Below, piece by piece: positions 23,477-35,255 of a DNA stretch of 64,000 bases. A program made the position numbers and the translations under genes. The DNA lies in assembly GCF_000708205.1 (NCBI RefSeq), contig NW_014575561.1, positions 752,299 through 816,298 of the forward strand. The letters are read 5' to 3'. The DNA is from Mixia osmundae IAM 14324 (lineage: Eukaryota; Basidiomycota; Mixiomycetes; Mixiales; Mixiaceae). A model generated the notes under the pieces. The model saw nothing but the letters and a program-made list of their open reading frames with translations. It did no database searches and was not told the origin of the DNA. Numbering within the stretch: position 1 is the stretch's first letter; every line of letters starts with the position of its first letter.

Positions 23477-24859
23477 ATGCCCTCGCTCGCCTTGACGCCA
23501 GTCAGCCCGGCATTGCAAGCAACCCAGGAATCTATGAGCTTGCCTACGAGACCAGTCGGGGCAGAGGAAACCTCAGACAAGCCACGGAAAAGTAAAAAGC
23601 GCAAAAGTCAGTCAGAGGTCGTCCAAGTCGACACTGCGCAAGAGACTGCGACAGATGCGGCCCAAAAAGAAGCAGAAGTCGTCGCTGAATCTCACAAAGC
23701 TTTGCGCAAGAAGCGCAAGCTCGAGAAATCCGGCATCAAGCCTGCAGAGACTGTCGTCGCATCTGAGCGCGAACAGCCCGCCAAACGCTCAGGGCACGGC
23801 ATCTGGGTCGGCAACATGTCCTACATGACCAACGAGAGCCAGCTCAGACAATTCTTTGATGTCTGCGGAGAGATCACGAGGATACACTTGCCCGAGGGCA
23901 AGCAGAAATACGAAGTCAACCGTGGGTTCGCCTACATCGACTTTGAGACTGCCGAGGCTACAACAAAGGCTATCGCCATGAGCGAACAGAACCTGATTGG
24001 CCGGAAGCTGCTCATCAAGGATGCATCCAATTTCGAAGGCAGACCTGCTACGCCCGCCAACAAAGCAACAGAGGCCTTGCTGGCCAGCGGCGTGCCCCTG
24101 CCCGCTGGCACGATCAATAAGACTTCCAATAGCCTCAGCCGCACAGCCAAGGAGATCCTTGATCGACAGACGAACGACCCAGCTCAGACACTCTTTGTGG
24201 GCAACCTCAGTTTCGAAGCGACCGATGCCCTCGTCAGAGCACTGTTTGATAACAACGCCCATGCAGCGGCACAGTCGCAGAAACCGAAGCGAGCAGCTGC
24301 GTCTTCGTCCGAAGAACCAGAAGATGACAATCCGGACAAATTCACTGCCGGCATTCGCAAAGTCAGGTTGGGTACATTTGAAGACACGGGCAAATGCAAA
24401 GGGTAGGCTGCCAGTCTGATTCGAGTCTATCATGGCTGATCAGCGCGACTCAGGTGGGCATTTGTCGACTTTATCGGTATTCCGCAGGCAACTGCTGCCC
24501 TGCTCAACCCTCGCAATCATCGTATGCACAATAGAGCGCTCAAAGTCGAATACGGGTCTGCAGAGGCTGTGCGACGCGGTGGCGGACCGCGTGCAAAGCC
24601 AGACAAGAAAGACGATCCCGCAAAGCCTGCCGCACCTCCGCCCAAGATCGATTTTGCCGCACCGCCAGAGAAGGTGCATAAGCCAACTCAGGAGGAGCGC
24701 AGAGCGGCCAGAGAAGCCAAAGCGAAGAGCAAAGCCCGCAAGCCTCGAGATGTCGAGCCACGCAAACGCGTCAAGCCCGGTGATGCGCTCTCACAAGCAC
24801 CACGAGAACGGACTGCTATCGTTCCTGGTGCGGCTGGCAGGAAAGTGGTTTTCGAATGA
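23477..24859 (+). CDS. NOP13: Nucleolar RNA-binding protein Nop13-like (two RRMs)
   Basis: Exons 23477-24402 and 24454-24859 (443 aa), with a 51-nt intron. The N-terminus is Lys/Glu-rich with nuclear-localisation-like KKRKLEK. RRM1 runs from GIWVGNMSYMT to GFAYIDFE. RRM2 runs from TLFVGNLSFEA to WAFVDFIG, with an acidic Ser-rich insertion between its first helix and its later strands. The C-terminus is basic and Arg/Lys/Ala-rich. This layout matches yeast Nop13 and its relatives, nucleolar proteins of pre-ribosomes. The ATG at 23477 is the first in a frame that opens with GTG. It converges on the GAS1-like gene with 76 bp between stops. Confidence 0.85.
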
Positions 24860-24935
24860 AGCTCGGCGTGAGAGGAAGTACAACATTGTGATGTGGGCTC
24901 GATGACCTATGTCCGTGATCTCGACGGCGAGAAAA

Positions 24936-26685
24936 TCACAAGAGTGCAAGGAAGCCACCCGTGACGATGCCGAGGGTTGTGATGGCTACGATGCCGATGT
25001 CGGTGTGTGTTAGCGCAGCCCCGCCGGTGCTAGAGCTACTCGTGCGTGTGCTGGCCAGTGCTGATGTTGTGCCTGTGGATGTGGGTGTGCTTGTACCGCT
25101 CGCAGATGCAAAGCATGTCGACGCTGTCGAATTGACAGCAGATGCTGAGCTTGGGCCGCTAGAGTTGACCGTTGCATTACCAGAGACTGCATGTCATGTC
25201 ATGTAAGCCAAAGCTTTCAAACGCTTGGAAAGTATAAACATACACGAGCAAGACCCTGCAGCCCCGTTCTGTTCAAAGTAGTATTCCGTAAAGGCATAGC
25301 CTAGCTTCTCGAGCGGCGTGCAGGACGAGAACTGGCCGTAGACGCCCGTCGTGCCGTTGGACGCTATAGCATCGCAAGTTGCAAATGTACCCAGGTTGGC
25401 GCAAGCGTAATTGATGAGTTCACCGATTGCTACAGGGGTCAGATTTTCGTTGGGCTTGCAAGTGAACGCGCTGTCGAGCGAACAAGCGCAAGCTGCTGCA
25501 TTGGGCGTGGGCGGCAGAGCGGCGGAAGCGGTGAAATTGACAGAGACCGCAGGACAAGTAGTCGAAACGGCAGTGGAGGGGCCAATTGTCGATGAAGAGC
25601 CATTGTTTGCAGCAAATGCGGCGCCAAGGGCTGCAAAATCGCTGACGGTCACAATCGCACCTCCGGTCGTCGACAGATTCTGTGTCAACCCGTACCCGTC
25701 CGTGTCTGCAAAGAATTCGAATGCAGAGCCACCAGAGAAGACGGGCGTCATCTGATCGCTGTAGATCAGAGCGACTTCGGACCAGTCGCGCGTGCCGGCG
25801 GTGATGCAGCCAAACTCGCTAAAGTAGGCGGGTACTGCCAGGTCTTCGTAGGCATTATAGAGCACCTGATAGCCCGAAGTGGCAAATGTTAGATCTGCGC
25901 CAGCGGTCGAGCAGTCTCTGTAATTGTTGATACCGTAGAGATCTACGCTGGTGTTTTGCTCGCCGCAGGTCAGATAGGCCGCGACATCGAAGCTCCAGTC
26001 GTCGCCGTCTGTTGCGCTGTACGTCGTCAGTGCCGAGCTGCCGATGCTCATCAGGTAGGCTTTGACGTCTCGGACTGCGGCTTTGATGAGAGGCGCAGCA
26101 TCCGTGTTGGTCGGGCCGGTGACGACCTCGTTCGCGACGCCGAATGCGAGCAAGTTATCATAACCTGCCATGTTGTTGATCGTATCGATGTATTGCTGCT
26201 GTATCCCGACATCCCAGCTTGGCGCCGCACGGTTGATGGAGCCATTGAGCGGCAAGCCGAGATCAGCAATGACATAAATCGAGCTAAAATCCGTCGTCAG
26301 CGCTCAGGCGTACTTTTCTTGGCTGATGAGTGACTCACTTGTCGTTGAACAGGTTCATGCATGCGCTGTGATCCGCCGTACTGTCGAGATTGTAGACGCG
26401 GACGGTGTTGATGTTGAGCTGCTGAAGGTAGGGCAGATCTCGCTGACAGGCCGTTATATTGTTCAAAGGGTCAACATAGCTGCTAGGCTCTGCGAAGCCG
26501 CCATTCGCTTCATTCTCCGCTGTGTTCTGGCTGACTGCTCCAGCTGGCTGGTAGGCTACGCCCTTGATGTAGAACCGCTGATTGCTCGCATCGACGAGGA
26601 ATTTGCCTTGCCGCGAGACTTTGCTGACTGCTGCAGATGCCGATGCGGCCAAAGCGAGCACAGTGGCGCCGGTCTTGATGTGCAT
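24936..26685 (-). CDS. GPI-anchored beta-1,3-glucanosyltransferase, GH72 with X8 domain
   Basis: Cuts and re-joins beta-1,3-glucan chains at the cell wall (Gas/Gel family). The signal peptide (MHIKTGATVLALAASASAA) is followed by the GH72 domain: FYIKGVAYQP, INTVRVYNLD, SIYVIADLGLPL. The catalytic Glu pair sits in VANEVV (acid/base) and FSEFGC (nucleophile). An X8/CBM43 module follows, with CACSL, NGTTGVYGQFSSC and paired cysteines. After a spliced GSCSFSGNATV comes a Ser/Thr-rich stretch and a hydrophobic tail (IGIVAITTLGIVTGGFLALL), typical of a GPI signal, ending at 24936. Introns lie near 26270-26335 and 25195-25245. It is divergent from the ABM gene (202 bp). Confidence 0.92.
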
Positions 26686-26887
26686 GGTTGTCGCTGCACG
26701 GGTGAGTGAAGCGAGCTGCGAGGTGACAAGCTGAAGAGCGGTGAAGGCGCAGCAGCAACGCCAAGCTGGTGGCGAGACAAAAATAACATTGGCCTCGCGT
26801 AAGTTGACATCTCGAGAGCTTATTAGAGCTAGCGGCCCACCTGCACTTCCGACCGAGTACAACACCAGCAAGCAAGGGTCGAGCAAG

Positions 26888-27318
26888 ATGCAGCATCCAT
26901 CTCGTATGCCCACCGACGGCGTCATCGTCATCGCTCGCCTCTATCCGGTCAAGGGCAAGGAGGACCGCGTCGAGGAGATGCTCAAGACGATCAGCGAGCA
27001 TTCCAACTCGGCTAAAGAACCCCACTGCCCTACGTACCGTGTCGTCAGGTCCCTCGACGCTCGTCAGTCTGTAGTCTGCGAAGAGACCGCGAAGCTCATA
27101 TTGGTTGATAGCATGGCAATTCGCCGTCTTTGAGCACTACCTCAACAAGCAAGGCATCACGGATCACGGCAATGCTGAGCCTTTCAACGCTCTCATCAAG
27201 GCCATCGGTGACGAGAAGCTTCTCGACGTGGGCTTGAGCTCCTGCCCTCACGCTAGGCTAATGCGGAAAGCAGGAGAGCCGCGGCGGCATCGTCATCGAG
27301 CATTTCGAACAGGTATGA
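26888..27318 (+). CDS. Small antibiotic biosynthesis monooxygenase (ABM)-fold protein
   Basis: Exons 26888-27062, 27112-27227 and 27271-27318 give 112 aa. The product is a single dimeric alpha/beta-barrel domain of the ABM type: VIVIARLYPVKGKEDRVEEML, TYRVVRSLD-APWQFAVFEHY, FNALIKAI and a last strand GGIVIEHFEQ. These proteins include quinol and heme-degrading monooxygenases and many of unknown role. No cofactor-binding residue can be named from sequence alone. The introns are 49 and 43 nt and both restore the frame needed for the domain. It sits convergent with the FAT1-like gene, 57 bp apart. Confidence 0.75.
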
Positions 27319-27375
27319 CTAACGCACGAACGAAGTAGAGCAGAGCAGTGAATGTAAAAGGTACAAGTGATGTGA

Positions 27376-29569
27376 TCAGATAGACTTCTTGCCGTTCTCG
27401 AGCGCTTCCCAGTCAGCTTTCTTGAAAGGTACATACTTGTCACCTTGGAGCTACGTCCACGAATGAGCTATGAGCGTGCGCACACTGCTAGACACTCACC
27501 CAGTAGATCTTATCGCCATCCACCTTGGATGGATCGACGCCTTCCTTTTTGAGCTGGGTAGTGATGACCTTTTCAGTCGAGGTCTTGGTTTGCCTGCGCC
27601 TCTAATCAGCCTCCCCTAGAAAGAAATTGCTGGCGTTCGGCGTACTTCTTGGTCTCTGCAGTGACCAGTCAGCGTATCCACGTGGGTCAACATGATACGC
27701 ACCTCGAATGAAGACAGGCACGGCATACTTCGGTAAGTTCTCCTTTGCATGAGCAAGAAGTCCTTGCAGATCAAGGCCTTTGAGGGAGTCTTGCGGAATA
27801 CCTGCACACCCGGCGCGTCCGTCATGTTTCTGCCTGCGTGTCAGTCGGTGGTCTTGCCGATATTGCAGCTACTCACAGGCAGCTGGACGCCATAGACTGC
27901 AATCTCCTCGAGACCGTCGTACGAGTGAAGCGCTTCCGTGACTTCGGCGGTCGAGACATTCTCAGATTCTTTCAATCTCACTCGTCAGCTATATCACGCT
28001 CGGCTGTTCGATATACTTACTCCATCTGAACGTGTCACCGAGCCGGTCGACAAAGTAGTAATAGCCTGTCGGTTGTCGGCTGAGAAGATCACCCGTGCGG
28101 AAGAACTTGTCGCCCTTCTTCATGACGTTTTCCTCAATCTTGTCATTCGTCGAATCCTTGTTGCCCTTGTAGCCGCTGAAGCCCTTGGCCGGATGCATCT
28201 CATTGATGCTCACAAGCAATTCGCCTGGCTCTCCGAACGCAGCCTCTTCACAGAAGCCTTTCGAATTGCGCCACAGCTCTTGTGTGTCGGGGTCCACTTT
28301 CAAGATGTAATTGCCGGCTAATCGTTTCGAGAGGAAGCTCTCGCGCCCTATAGCTCCGGATCCGAAGGTAGACTGATTATAGTTGAACAAGAAGGTGTTG
28401 CCTTCCGTACTTGCATAGAACTCGCTGATAGCTTGTATGCCAAAGCGCGCTTTAAAGTCTTCGAAGACGTCTGGTCGCATGCCGTTGCCAAAGGCCATTC
28501 TGACCTTGTTGTCCTTATCATGCTCGGGATCCGGATTTTGAGATAAGATGTATCGACAGATCTCACCGATGTATTGAATTACTGTTGCGTCCACAGACTT
28601 GACTTCGGACCAGAACTTGCTCGCAGAGAACTTGCGCGAGATCGCAACAGTCGATCCGGAAGACCAAGCAGCAGCGACACAAAGCAGAGCAGCAGACGAG
28701 TGATAGAGTGGCAAGCAGGTATAGATGATGTCATTGGGCTGCCATTGGCAGAATTTGCTCCATGTCAAGGAGCCCGTCGTGACTTTGGCTTGAGAGACCG
28801 GTGCAGCTTTGGGCAAGCCTGTCGAGCCGGAAGAGTATATAAAGCAGACTGGATCTTTCCAAGTGAGACCTGTGCGATAGGGTTTGTGGGGTATAGTCGC
28901 TGTCGAAAGCTGGCTGTACGCATTTGGCTCGATGACGTGCCATTTTGCATCTGCCCAGTATTTCTCGAGACCCGCCTCACCTTTAGCGTCTACGAGACTT
29001 TGGCCATCTTTCCACACGTAAAGCTGCAGACCGGACAGCTTCTTCTGAACAGAGCGAACAGAGGGCACGCAATCGAGGTCAAAGATGATAGCCTTTGCCT
29101 CGCTGACTTTGATACAATGAACGAGCGAGTCACCCGTGAGATTGTAGTTGATAAAGGCAGGCTGTACGCCGAGCGCCATGAAGGAGAGCCAGCAGACGAT
29201 AAAGTTGTATTTGTTGGGCATGACGAATGCGACGGTATCATCTCGCTTGAAGCCCTGATCTATCCAGTAGTGTGCCAAACGGTTGACAGCCTCTTGGGTC
29301 TCCTTCCAAGTATACTTTTGGCCCTCAAAGATGTACGCCGTCTCGTTCGCTCGCCGTTTGGCAGTGCGTTCGAAGATATAGTATGCCGAGACTGTACCCT
29401 GATCAGCAACGGCGAGACGGACATGATCAGAACTTCACCCACTCCCGTCTGTATAGCTGCTGTAGACCATCCTGGCGCTCGCCTTGCCGAATGCAGAGCC
29501 GCGCGCCAGGTCATCTAGCATGCCAAAGTAGTCGAGGCGGGGTGGTATGATGCGTGCTAACGTCTCCAT
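27376..29569 (-). CDS. FAT1: FAT1-like very-long-chain acyl-CoA synthetase / fatty acid transporter
   Basis: Activates very-long-chain fatty acids and, in yeast, supports fatty acid import at the membrane. The start at 29569 (METLARIIPPRLDY) precedes a 44-46 nt intron and the exon YYIFERTAKRRANETAYIF. Motifs are FIYSSGSTGLPKAA (AMP-binding loop), FYASTEGN, FFRTGDLL and, across an intron, the FATP/VLACS signature FVDRLGDTFRWKSENVSTAEV. Several short introns break the last 150 residues (27425-27960). The final exon reads YVPFKKADWEALENGKKSI and stops at 27376. The C-terminus is not a canonical SKL. It shares a 199-bp divergent promoter region with the hydrolase at 29769. Confidence 0.88.
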
Positions 29570-29768
29570 GGTGTCGCCTAGTGTCTATGCCGATCGGAAT
29601 CAGGTCGAAAGAGTGGCAATCTCGCAAGGAAGAAAGAGCGCGGGGTAAAGATTGCCGTGACGTCGAAGGAACGGCGACTTTGCCGAGAGAACACGATCGA
29701 TCATTGGAATATTGACGATCAGCAGGAAGCCTCGGTCAGCTTGCGATTACGTCAAAGAGAGCAGCGAG

Positions 29769-30673
29769 ATGGTCGAACGGAAGCTCTGCGTCGCTGGTTT
29801 GGCACTTACCGTCTACGCCGAGCAAAACCTCGAGAGCAGGCAAGACTATGTGCTCATATTCCTTCTCCACGGACGCACTCACTCGCAGGAGCACTGCCGC
29901 GAGCTTGCACAGGCTATACTTGCGCAACCCCTGCAACCTGAGGATTCCGTACAACGAGTGATCATCACACTAGACCACCGGAACCACGGTACGAGAGCCG
30001 TCGACAAGCTTCGCAATGCCAGCTGGCTCGATATGAACGGAAACCTTGCCAATGCTACACACGCACTAGACATGACAGGCATTCAGACCGGCACAGCTTT
30101 GGACATCATCCAGCTCATAGACTTCTTGCCCGCCTATCCACTCTTCAACCAAGCGCGCTGCATCAATTACGGCGTCGTGGGCATCTCGCTCGGCGGCCAT
30201 ACGGCCTGGCACTTGCTCAGCAGAGGTTCGTTCGAGCGCGATGGAGCCAGAACGAGCTCTGATGAGATACTTCAGAGAAGCGCATACGGTGCGCTGTACC
30301 TATCATAGGAGGTCCCGACCCATTGAGACTGCTCGAGGATCGAGCCGCGAAAACGCAAGCCTTACTGGTCAAGACATCCTCTTCAGTCGCATTCGACGGC
30401 TTGACCGACATAGAGAGGGAAGTGATTAGGCGTTGGATACCATTAGAGGAGCTCTCCAGCTCAGATCTCGCCGGCAAGCATGTCTTGACGGTCCGCGGTG
30501 GGCGAGATACACTGGTTCCGTACGAGGCCAGTGGACTGGCTATAGCTACCACTAAGTTTGCGCACTTGGGGAATGTCGAGCACTTCTGTGATCAAGAAGC
30601 AGGCCACGAAGTCACGCCAGCGATGATCGCAAAGGTCTCGCAGTGGCTTGCTATCCAGTCCAATATCATGTAA
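29769..30673 (+). CDS. Alpha/beta hydrolase with complete catalytic triad
   Basis: About 280 aa. The serine elbow is GISLGGH, the acid lies in RGGRDTLVP and the histidine in EAGHEVTP, so all three catalytic residues are visible. An oxyanion-type HGRTHSQ loop lies near the N-terminus. One intron, about 30225-30275, joins HLLSR to KRIRCAVPIIGGPDPLRLLE. The ATG at 29769 (MVERKLCVAG) is preferred; upstream the frame has no ATG. There is no signal peptide or membrane segment. It resembles fungal serine esterases or peptidases of the S9-like hydrolase group; the substrate is unknown. Confidence 0.78.
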
Positions 30674-30838
30674 TGGTCAGATTGCTACAATACACCACGA
30701 ATTTTGTGCACGTGCAGGTCGCCTTCCATTCCGATAGTTGCCACTCAGTGCAACCCAATCACTTTGCCCGTAGAACCGCGACATATCGAAGTGCTTGGCC
30801 TGCTTCTATAAAATCGTACATTCTATGATCTATGATGT

Positions 30839-32089
30839 TTACATGGGTGGGTAGTCGACGCCATCTGGATGAGGCGGCGCTTCTTTCTTGTCGAGTATCT
30901 TCATCAGCTGGTCTACAGTGTCTTGCTTGCTGAGGTCATAGATGGGTCGATCTTCTCCCATCGCGTGGATTTGAAGAATGGCTGTGGGCGTTTGCTTGCT
31001 CGCGTCGACCTTGTTCTCGCGAGCGCCAGTGCTCTTGCCGCTCAGGATGAGCTTAGGCAGATCTGGCTCTGCGCAGAGAGGGCGAGCGAGTCCAACCATA
31101 TCAGTCGAGCCTTCGTCGATCGCCTGCGCCATTGCTTTTGCCGATCTGAATCCGCCCGTGACGAGCAAAGTGGCCTTGTTGAGAGCTACCTTGAACTGGC
31201 TTGCGAATTCGACAAAGTAGGCTTCGCGAGCAATCGTTGACTCTTTCTTGTGCTCGAAGCCTCGAGATTCGTACGTGCCGCCAGAAAGTTCGATGAGGTC
31301 AAAGCCGTACTCTTCGAGCTTCTGAACGGTGATCTTTGATTCTTCGGCAGTGAAGCCGCCGTCGGCAAAGTCGGCAGAGTTGATCTTGATGGCCAGCATG
31401 AACTTCTCGTCCGGTACACGCTTGCGGATCGCCTTTGCCGCTTCAAAGAGGATGCGAGATCGGTTCTCGAGGGGACCGCCCCATCGATCTGTCCTCTTGT
31501 TGATCCTCGGGCTGAGGAACTGCGAAAGGAGGTAGCCGTGGGCGGCATGCAATTGCGCGCCATCAGCGCCTGACTTGTAGAGCACTTCTGCAGCCCAAGC
31601 GAAGCGATCGATGAGATCTAGGATCTCTTCCTCTGTCATTGCACGCGCAACGCCATAGTCGTTGCCCATCGCAGGCGGACATTGCGTCTCGCTCGAAGAG
31701 ACAGGCTCGGGGTTGATATGCTTGGGCGTCTGTCTTCCGCCGTGGGTGAGCTGGCCAATACAGAGCGAGCCATAAGCCTTTGTGACTTTGACGACTTTTT
31801 CGGTCTCGGTCACTGCATCCCAACGATCATTGCCACGGTCCAAGCAAAAGTTGCCAACAGCCTCTTTGCTTCTGACATCGACGGGGATGTTACCGAGGAT
31901 GATGGTACCCGTCTGACCTCTGCCCCATTCTCTATAGATCTCGAGGTAGGCTTCACTGGGTTTACCGTTGGTAGCATGACAGAGTCGCTCTGTCATTGCT
32001 GACTTGGCAAATCGGTTGGGCGCCGTCAGACCGGAGAAGTGGAACTTGACGGGCGAGCCGAGTGTCTTGATCTGTGCTTCTGTTGCCAT
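30839..32089 (-). CDS. NADH:flavin oxidoreductase, Old Yellow Enzyme family
   Basis: A single exon of 416 aa, rare in this intron-rich window. It is an FMN-binding TIM barrel that reduces activated C=C bonds with NAD(P)H. The motifs are LTAPNRFAKSAMTERL, IGQLTHGGRQT, the substrate-binding pair in HAAHGYLLSQFLSPRINKR, DRWGGPLENR and, near the end, LLVTGGFRSAKAMAQAI with GLARPLCAEPDLP. Fungal members of this clade are usually detoxifying or secondary-metabolism reductases; no role is evident from the neighbours. Lacking introns, it could be a later arrival, but the sequence offers no other sign of transfer. Confidence 0.92.
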   Translation of the reverse strand: MATEAQIKTLGSPVKFHFSGLTAPNRFAKSAMTERLCHATNGKPSEAYLEIYREWGRGQTGTIILGNIPVDVRSKEAVGNFCLDRGNDRWDAVTETEKVVKVTKAYGSLCIGQLTHGGRQTPKHINPEPVSSSETQCPPAMGNDYGVARAMTEEEILDLIDRFAWAAEVLYKSGADGAQLHAAHGYLLSQFLSPRINKRTDRWGGPLENRSRILFEAAKAIRKRVPDEKFMLAIKINSADFADGGFTAEESKITVQKLEEYGFDLIELSGGTYESRGFEHKKESTIAREAYFVEFASQFKVALNKATLLVTGGFRSAKAMAQAIDEGSTDMVGLARPLCAEPDLPKLILSGKSTGARENKVDASKQTPTAILQIHAMGEDRPIYDLSKQDTVDQLMKILDKKEAPPHPDGVDYPPM

Positions 32090-32668
32090 GATGATCTACT
32101 TGCTGGTAGAGTGATTGGTGTGAGCGGTGGTCGAGTCTTGGTGTCAAAACTCGGATCGATGATGCAGTGGCGATCCGCTAACGCCGAGAAAAAAGCGCGA
32201 CGACGACATGTCAATGACCGCCTACGCTCGCAGCAGCGTCACTCTCCTCCTCTCCGCTCCCCCAGCAGTCAATCGCAGTCGGCCGAGAATCACATCATGT
32301 TCAGGAAGACAGCTGTGTGCGACAAGAGCTCTGCACCACCAACATACTAGAAGCTGCAATGGATCACTATGACGGGAGGGATACGCTAGCTTTCGACGCT
32401 GAGCGAGGTATATAGGACCGTTTGTCCTCCGACAAGATCTCGACAATGATCTTCGTGTACTGTCCGGCTCCCGCAAGATGCCATTGTGACAATCTGATCG
32501 ACTCAATAGGCTGCGCGATCAAAGGCGCTTCGACAAAGGCGCACAGACAATGGCCGTGCCTGCTCTCGATCTCGTCCAACGTATCGACACAGTCCCACGC
32601 TTCCAGACAGCTTATAGACCTTGCCATCGTACCGCTTCACATCGCCGGCTCTCCTCTCGCCCGACAAC
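32090..32668. other. 579-bp divergent promoter region
   Basis: Lies between the starts of the oxidoreductase and the cupredoxin-like gene. A TATA-like GTATATAGG occurs at about 32408-32416, some 250 bp upstream of the plus-strand ATG; its role is unproven. No coding frame here shows a domain. Confidence 0.45.
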
Positions 32669-33410
32669 ATGTTGAGACAGATCGCCCTGTCACTCATTCT
32701 TGCCCGCGCTGCGCTGGCGCAGACTAATCACGCGATACAAGTCGGACCTGGCCTTGCGTACACTCCGGTACGTGTCTTACTGGTCATGATCGAAGCAAGG
32801 GCTGACATATGCCCCGACAGGACAATATCACTGCAGCGATAGGCGATACGATCACCTTTACCTTTTTCTCAAAGAATCATACAGTCAGGTAAGCCCCGTA
32901 AAAGCATCAAGCAAGCAAGCGGTAGGACTAAAATCTGCACGTCCTAAGCCAGTCGAGCTTCGCCGCGCCTTGCACACAGCTCGTGAACGCTACGACGGGC
33001 GCTGTTGGATTCGACAGCGGCTTCGTGCCCGTTGCCCAAAATGCGACGGAACACCCAGCATGGACAGTACGAGTGCAGACAACCGCGCCCATCTGGATCT
33101 TCTGCGCTCAGACGTCGGTAAGTCCTGCAGTATCCCATTCAGGCGCGTCCGTCTCATCATGCCAACGCAGCACTGTGCGAGCGGCATGGTCATGAGCGTC
33201 AATGCACCCACAGATGGGCCAAAGACGTTTGACAACTTTCGAGCGGCAGCACTGGCGACAGCGAGCAATACGACAGCAACGGCCGCCACGACGAGCGCGA
33301 GTCCAGCTGCAGGCGTCGGTACTTCAGCTCTGGCCGGATCTGCACCGCAGAGCTTTAGTCCGCATGCTATAGTGGGAATCACGTTGTTCCTGTTGGTGTC
33401 ATTGGCTTGA
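32669..33410 (+). CDS. Secreted cupredoxin-like, probably GPI-anchored surface protein
   Basis: A signal peptide (MLRQIALSLILARAALAQ) is followed by one cupredoxin-type domain and a Ser/Thr/Ala-rich stalk. The C-terminus is hydrophobic (AIVGITLFLLVSLA), as in GPI signals. Three introns restore YTP-DNITAAIGDTITFTFF, TVS-QSSFAAPC and CAQTS-HCASGMVM. The candidate type-1 copper ligands are present in the usual order: His in KNHTV, Cys in IFCAQ, His in HCAS and Met in GMVM. Proteins of this fungal extracellular serine-rich class often lack an assigned function. About 175 aa. It is tandem with the BTB gene downstream, 83 bp away. Confidence 0.78.
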
Positions 33411-33493
33411 CCGTGTAGACTCTGTATCTAATTCTAGTGGTCGACTCGGCTTGCCATGTTCGGTCGCGCGCCTGAGTCGGTGAGCAGGAGAAT

Positions 33494-35176
33494 ATGAAGT
33501 CAAGTGCAATGATGGAGCCGACTGATGCCAGTAGCACGCAAGCTGCAGCGCCCAGTACCAGCGCTCTCAGCATCGGCAAGGGACAGCCCAACAAGAGAGG
33601 GAACGGCGGCAAGGCAGCTCGTCAGGCCTTGAGCGGCGCAAACGGACAGAGTCCATCAAATTCGATGAACGGTACGAGCAAGCGCAAGGGTGAGCCCAAT
33701 GGCCGTCAGACGGCAAGCGCGAGCTCGCCCAAGCTGGTCTCAGCGCCTAACGGAGCGGTCAAGCCCAACGGAGCGCATGTCCAGCCGCCGAGCTCGAGAT
33801 CCACCTCACCCGCACCCTCGACTTCATCAAGCTCAGTGCCAGCATCTGAGCCGATCAAAGCCTCGTCCTCGACCGAAGGCACCTCAGATGATACGCTAGC
33901 CCGAACGACCCAGTCTAGTCTGACGCTTAGCGAGATCGAGGTGCAACAAGCCACTGAAAGTAAAGTCGCGGAGGACACCACGGCAAGCAGAGCGAGAGCA
34001 GTCTCCTCTGCTTCCACTTCTCACTCGGGAGCACGCCGAGCATCTTCTGCGGCCAGTGCGAGCGCAAGTGCGCACAGCCTTGACATCACAGAGTACCTCG
34101 TGCGTGTCTATACCTCATCGCTGTTGCCCAAACTCACATCGCACGAGCAGTATGAAACAGGCTTCAATGGGTGCGCTGACTGGCGGAGGGAGCTCACGAC
34201 GAGCTGACAGAGAGACGGTCTGCAGTGCCCAGTGGTCTGACGTGCGCGTATACGTCTGGAATCGCAGCTATTCGCTTCACCGACTCTTGCTGTATCTTAT
34301 TCCCCCAATCAGAAATGACTTGCATGACTAACACGACGGGGCAGATCACGCTCGCCCACATTGGCGCAATGTATGCGCATGTACGCCTCGCCCACCGACT
34401 TTGGTCTCTCGATAACAGACCCAGCAATCACTGAAGAAGGTCTCGCGATCGCGCTGAGCCATCTCTATTCGACCAGAGCGCTACGACAGATCAATGTCCA
34501 CAATGCTCAATCAGTGTTCGCCGCTGCCGTGTTCTTGCAGCTCGACGATCTCGTTGCCATCGCCGAACCCCTCTGCGCAACCGCCGTCACGCACGCTGCA
34601 GACGCAGACTCAGTCGCTGCCTGGACCGCCTTTGTCGAGGCAAGACAGGCCGTTACCCCTGCGCCCAACCCATTCGGCTTGAGTCCAGTGCTCGCATCGA
34701 CGCCAGAAGATCCAGAGACGCTCGATGATGATCCGTCTACCCGTCTATACGGACAGTCCGCACTTCTGCTCCGCTCCGTCCTGCTGGATCATCTCATGGT
34801 CACCCTTCCCGCAAGCCTGGGTGCATTCGGTCCTACCACGACACCTGACATGCGCAAATTGGGCCAGCCACGATTATCTGCTATCTACTCGCGTTTGCCT
34901 TTTGCCTATTTCAAGCACATCATGGAATCACCAAGACTAGCTGTCAGTAGCGACATGGAGCGCTTCAACTTTGCCCGCAATTGTATTGGCAGCCGCAAAC
35001 GTTTGCAGTCCCAAGACTTTGACGAGAACGTCGTCCTTGCCTTTGGCGGACAGACGAGTCATGGTGATTCAGCAGCCTCTCTAGCCATAACTGAGTCTGA
35101 TCGAGAGAACGCAGGCAATGTCAATGTAGTGAGAAAGCAGCGAAGGTCTCGAACGCTCTGGAAGGTCGAGTCCTGA
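33494..35176 (+). CDS. BTB/POZ domain protein
   Basis: The N-terminal 195 residues are Ser/Ala/Asn-rich and disordered. A BTB fold follows, cut by two introns. The first (GTGCGC...GACAG, about 34172-34209) joins TGFNG to ETVCSAQWSDVRV. The second (GTATCT...GGCAG, about 34291-34344) joins HRLLL to SRSPTLAQCMRMY. The core pattern W-SDV-V....YSLHR.LLSRSP is characteristic of BTB domains. The later part (ITDPAITEEGLAIALSHLY) resembles fungal germ-cell-less-like BTB proteins. No Kelch, MATH or zinc-finger partner domain is seen. A CUL3-adaptor or transcription role is possible, but the sequence does not show it. About 530 aa. Converges on the next gene, 79 bp apart. Confidence 0.75.
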
Positions 35177-35255
35177 TGCAAGCAATCCACGAGCAGAAGC
35201 GCAAAAAGTTTCGGTGGCCGCTGTAAGACTACGCAGATTGCATCGACGTATCATG

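Noticed and set aside
30839-32089. Horizontal transfer of the intronless Old Yellow Enzyme gene
   Set aside because: Lack of introns alone is weak evidence; composition resembles its neighbours and the family is common in fungi.
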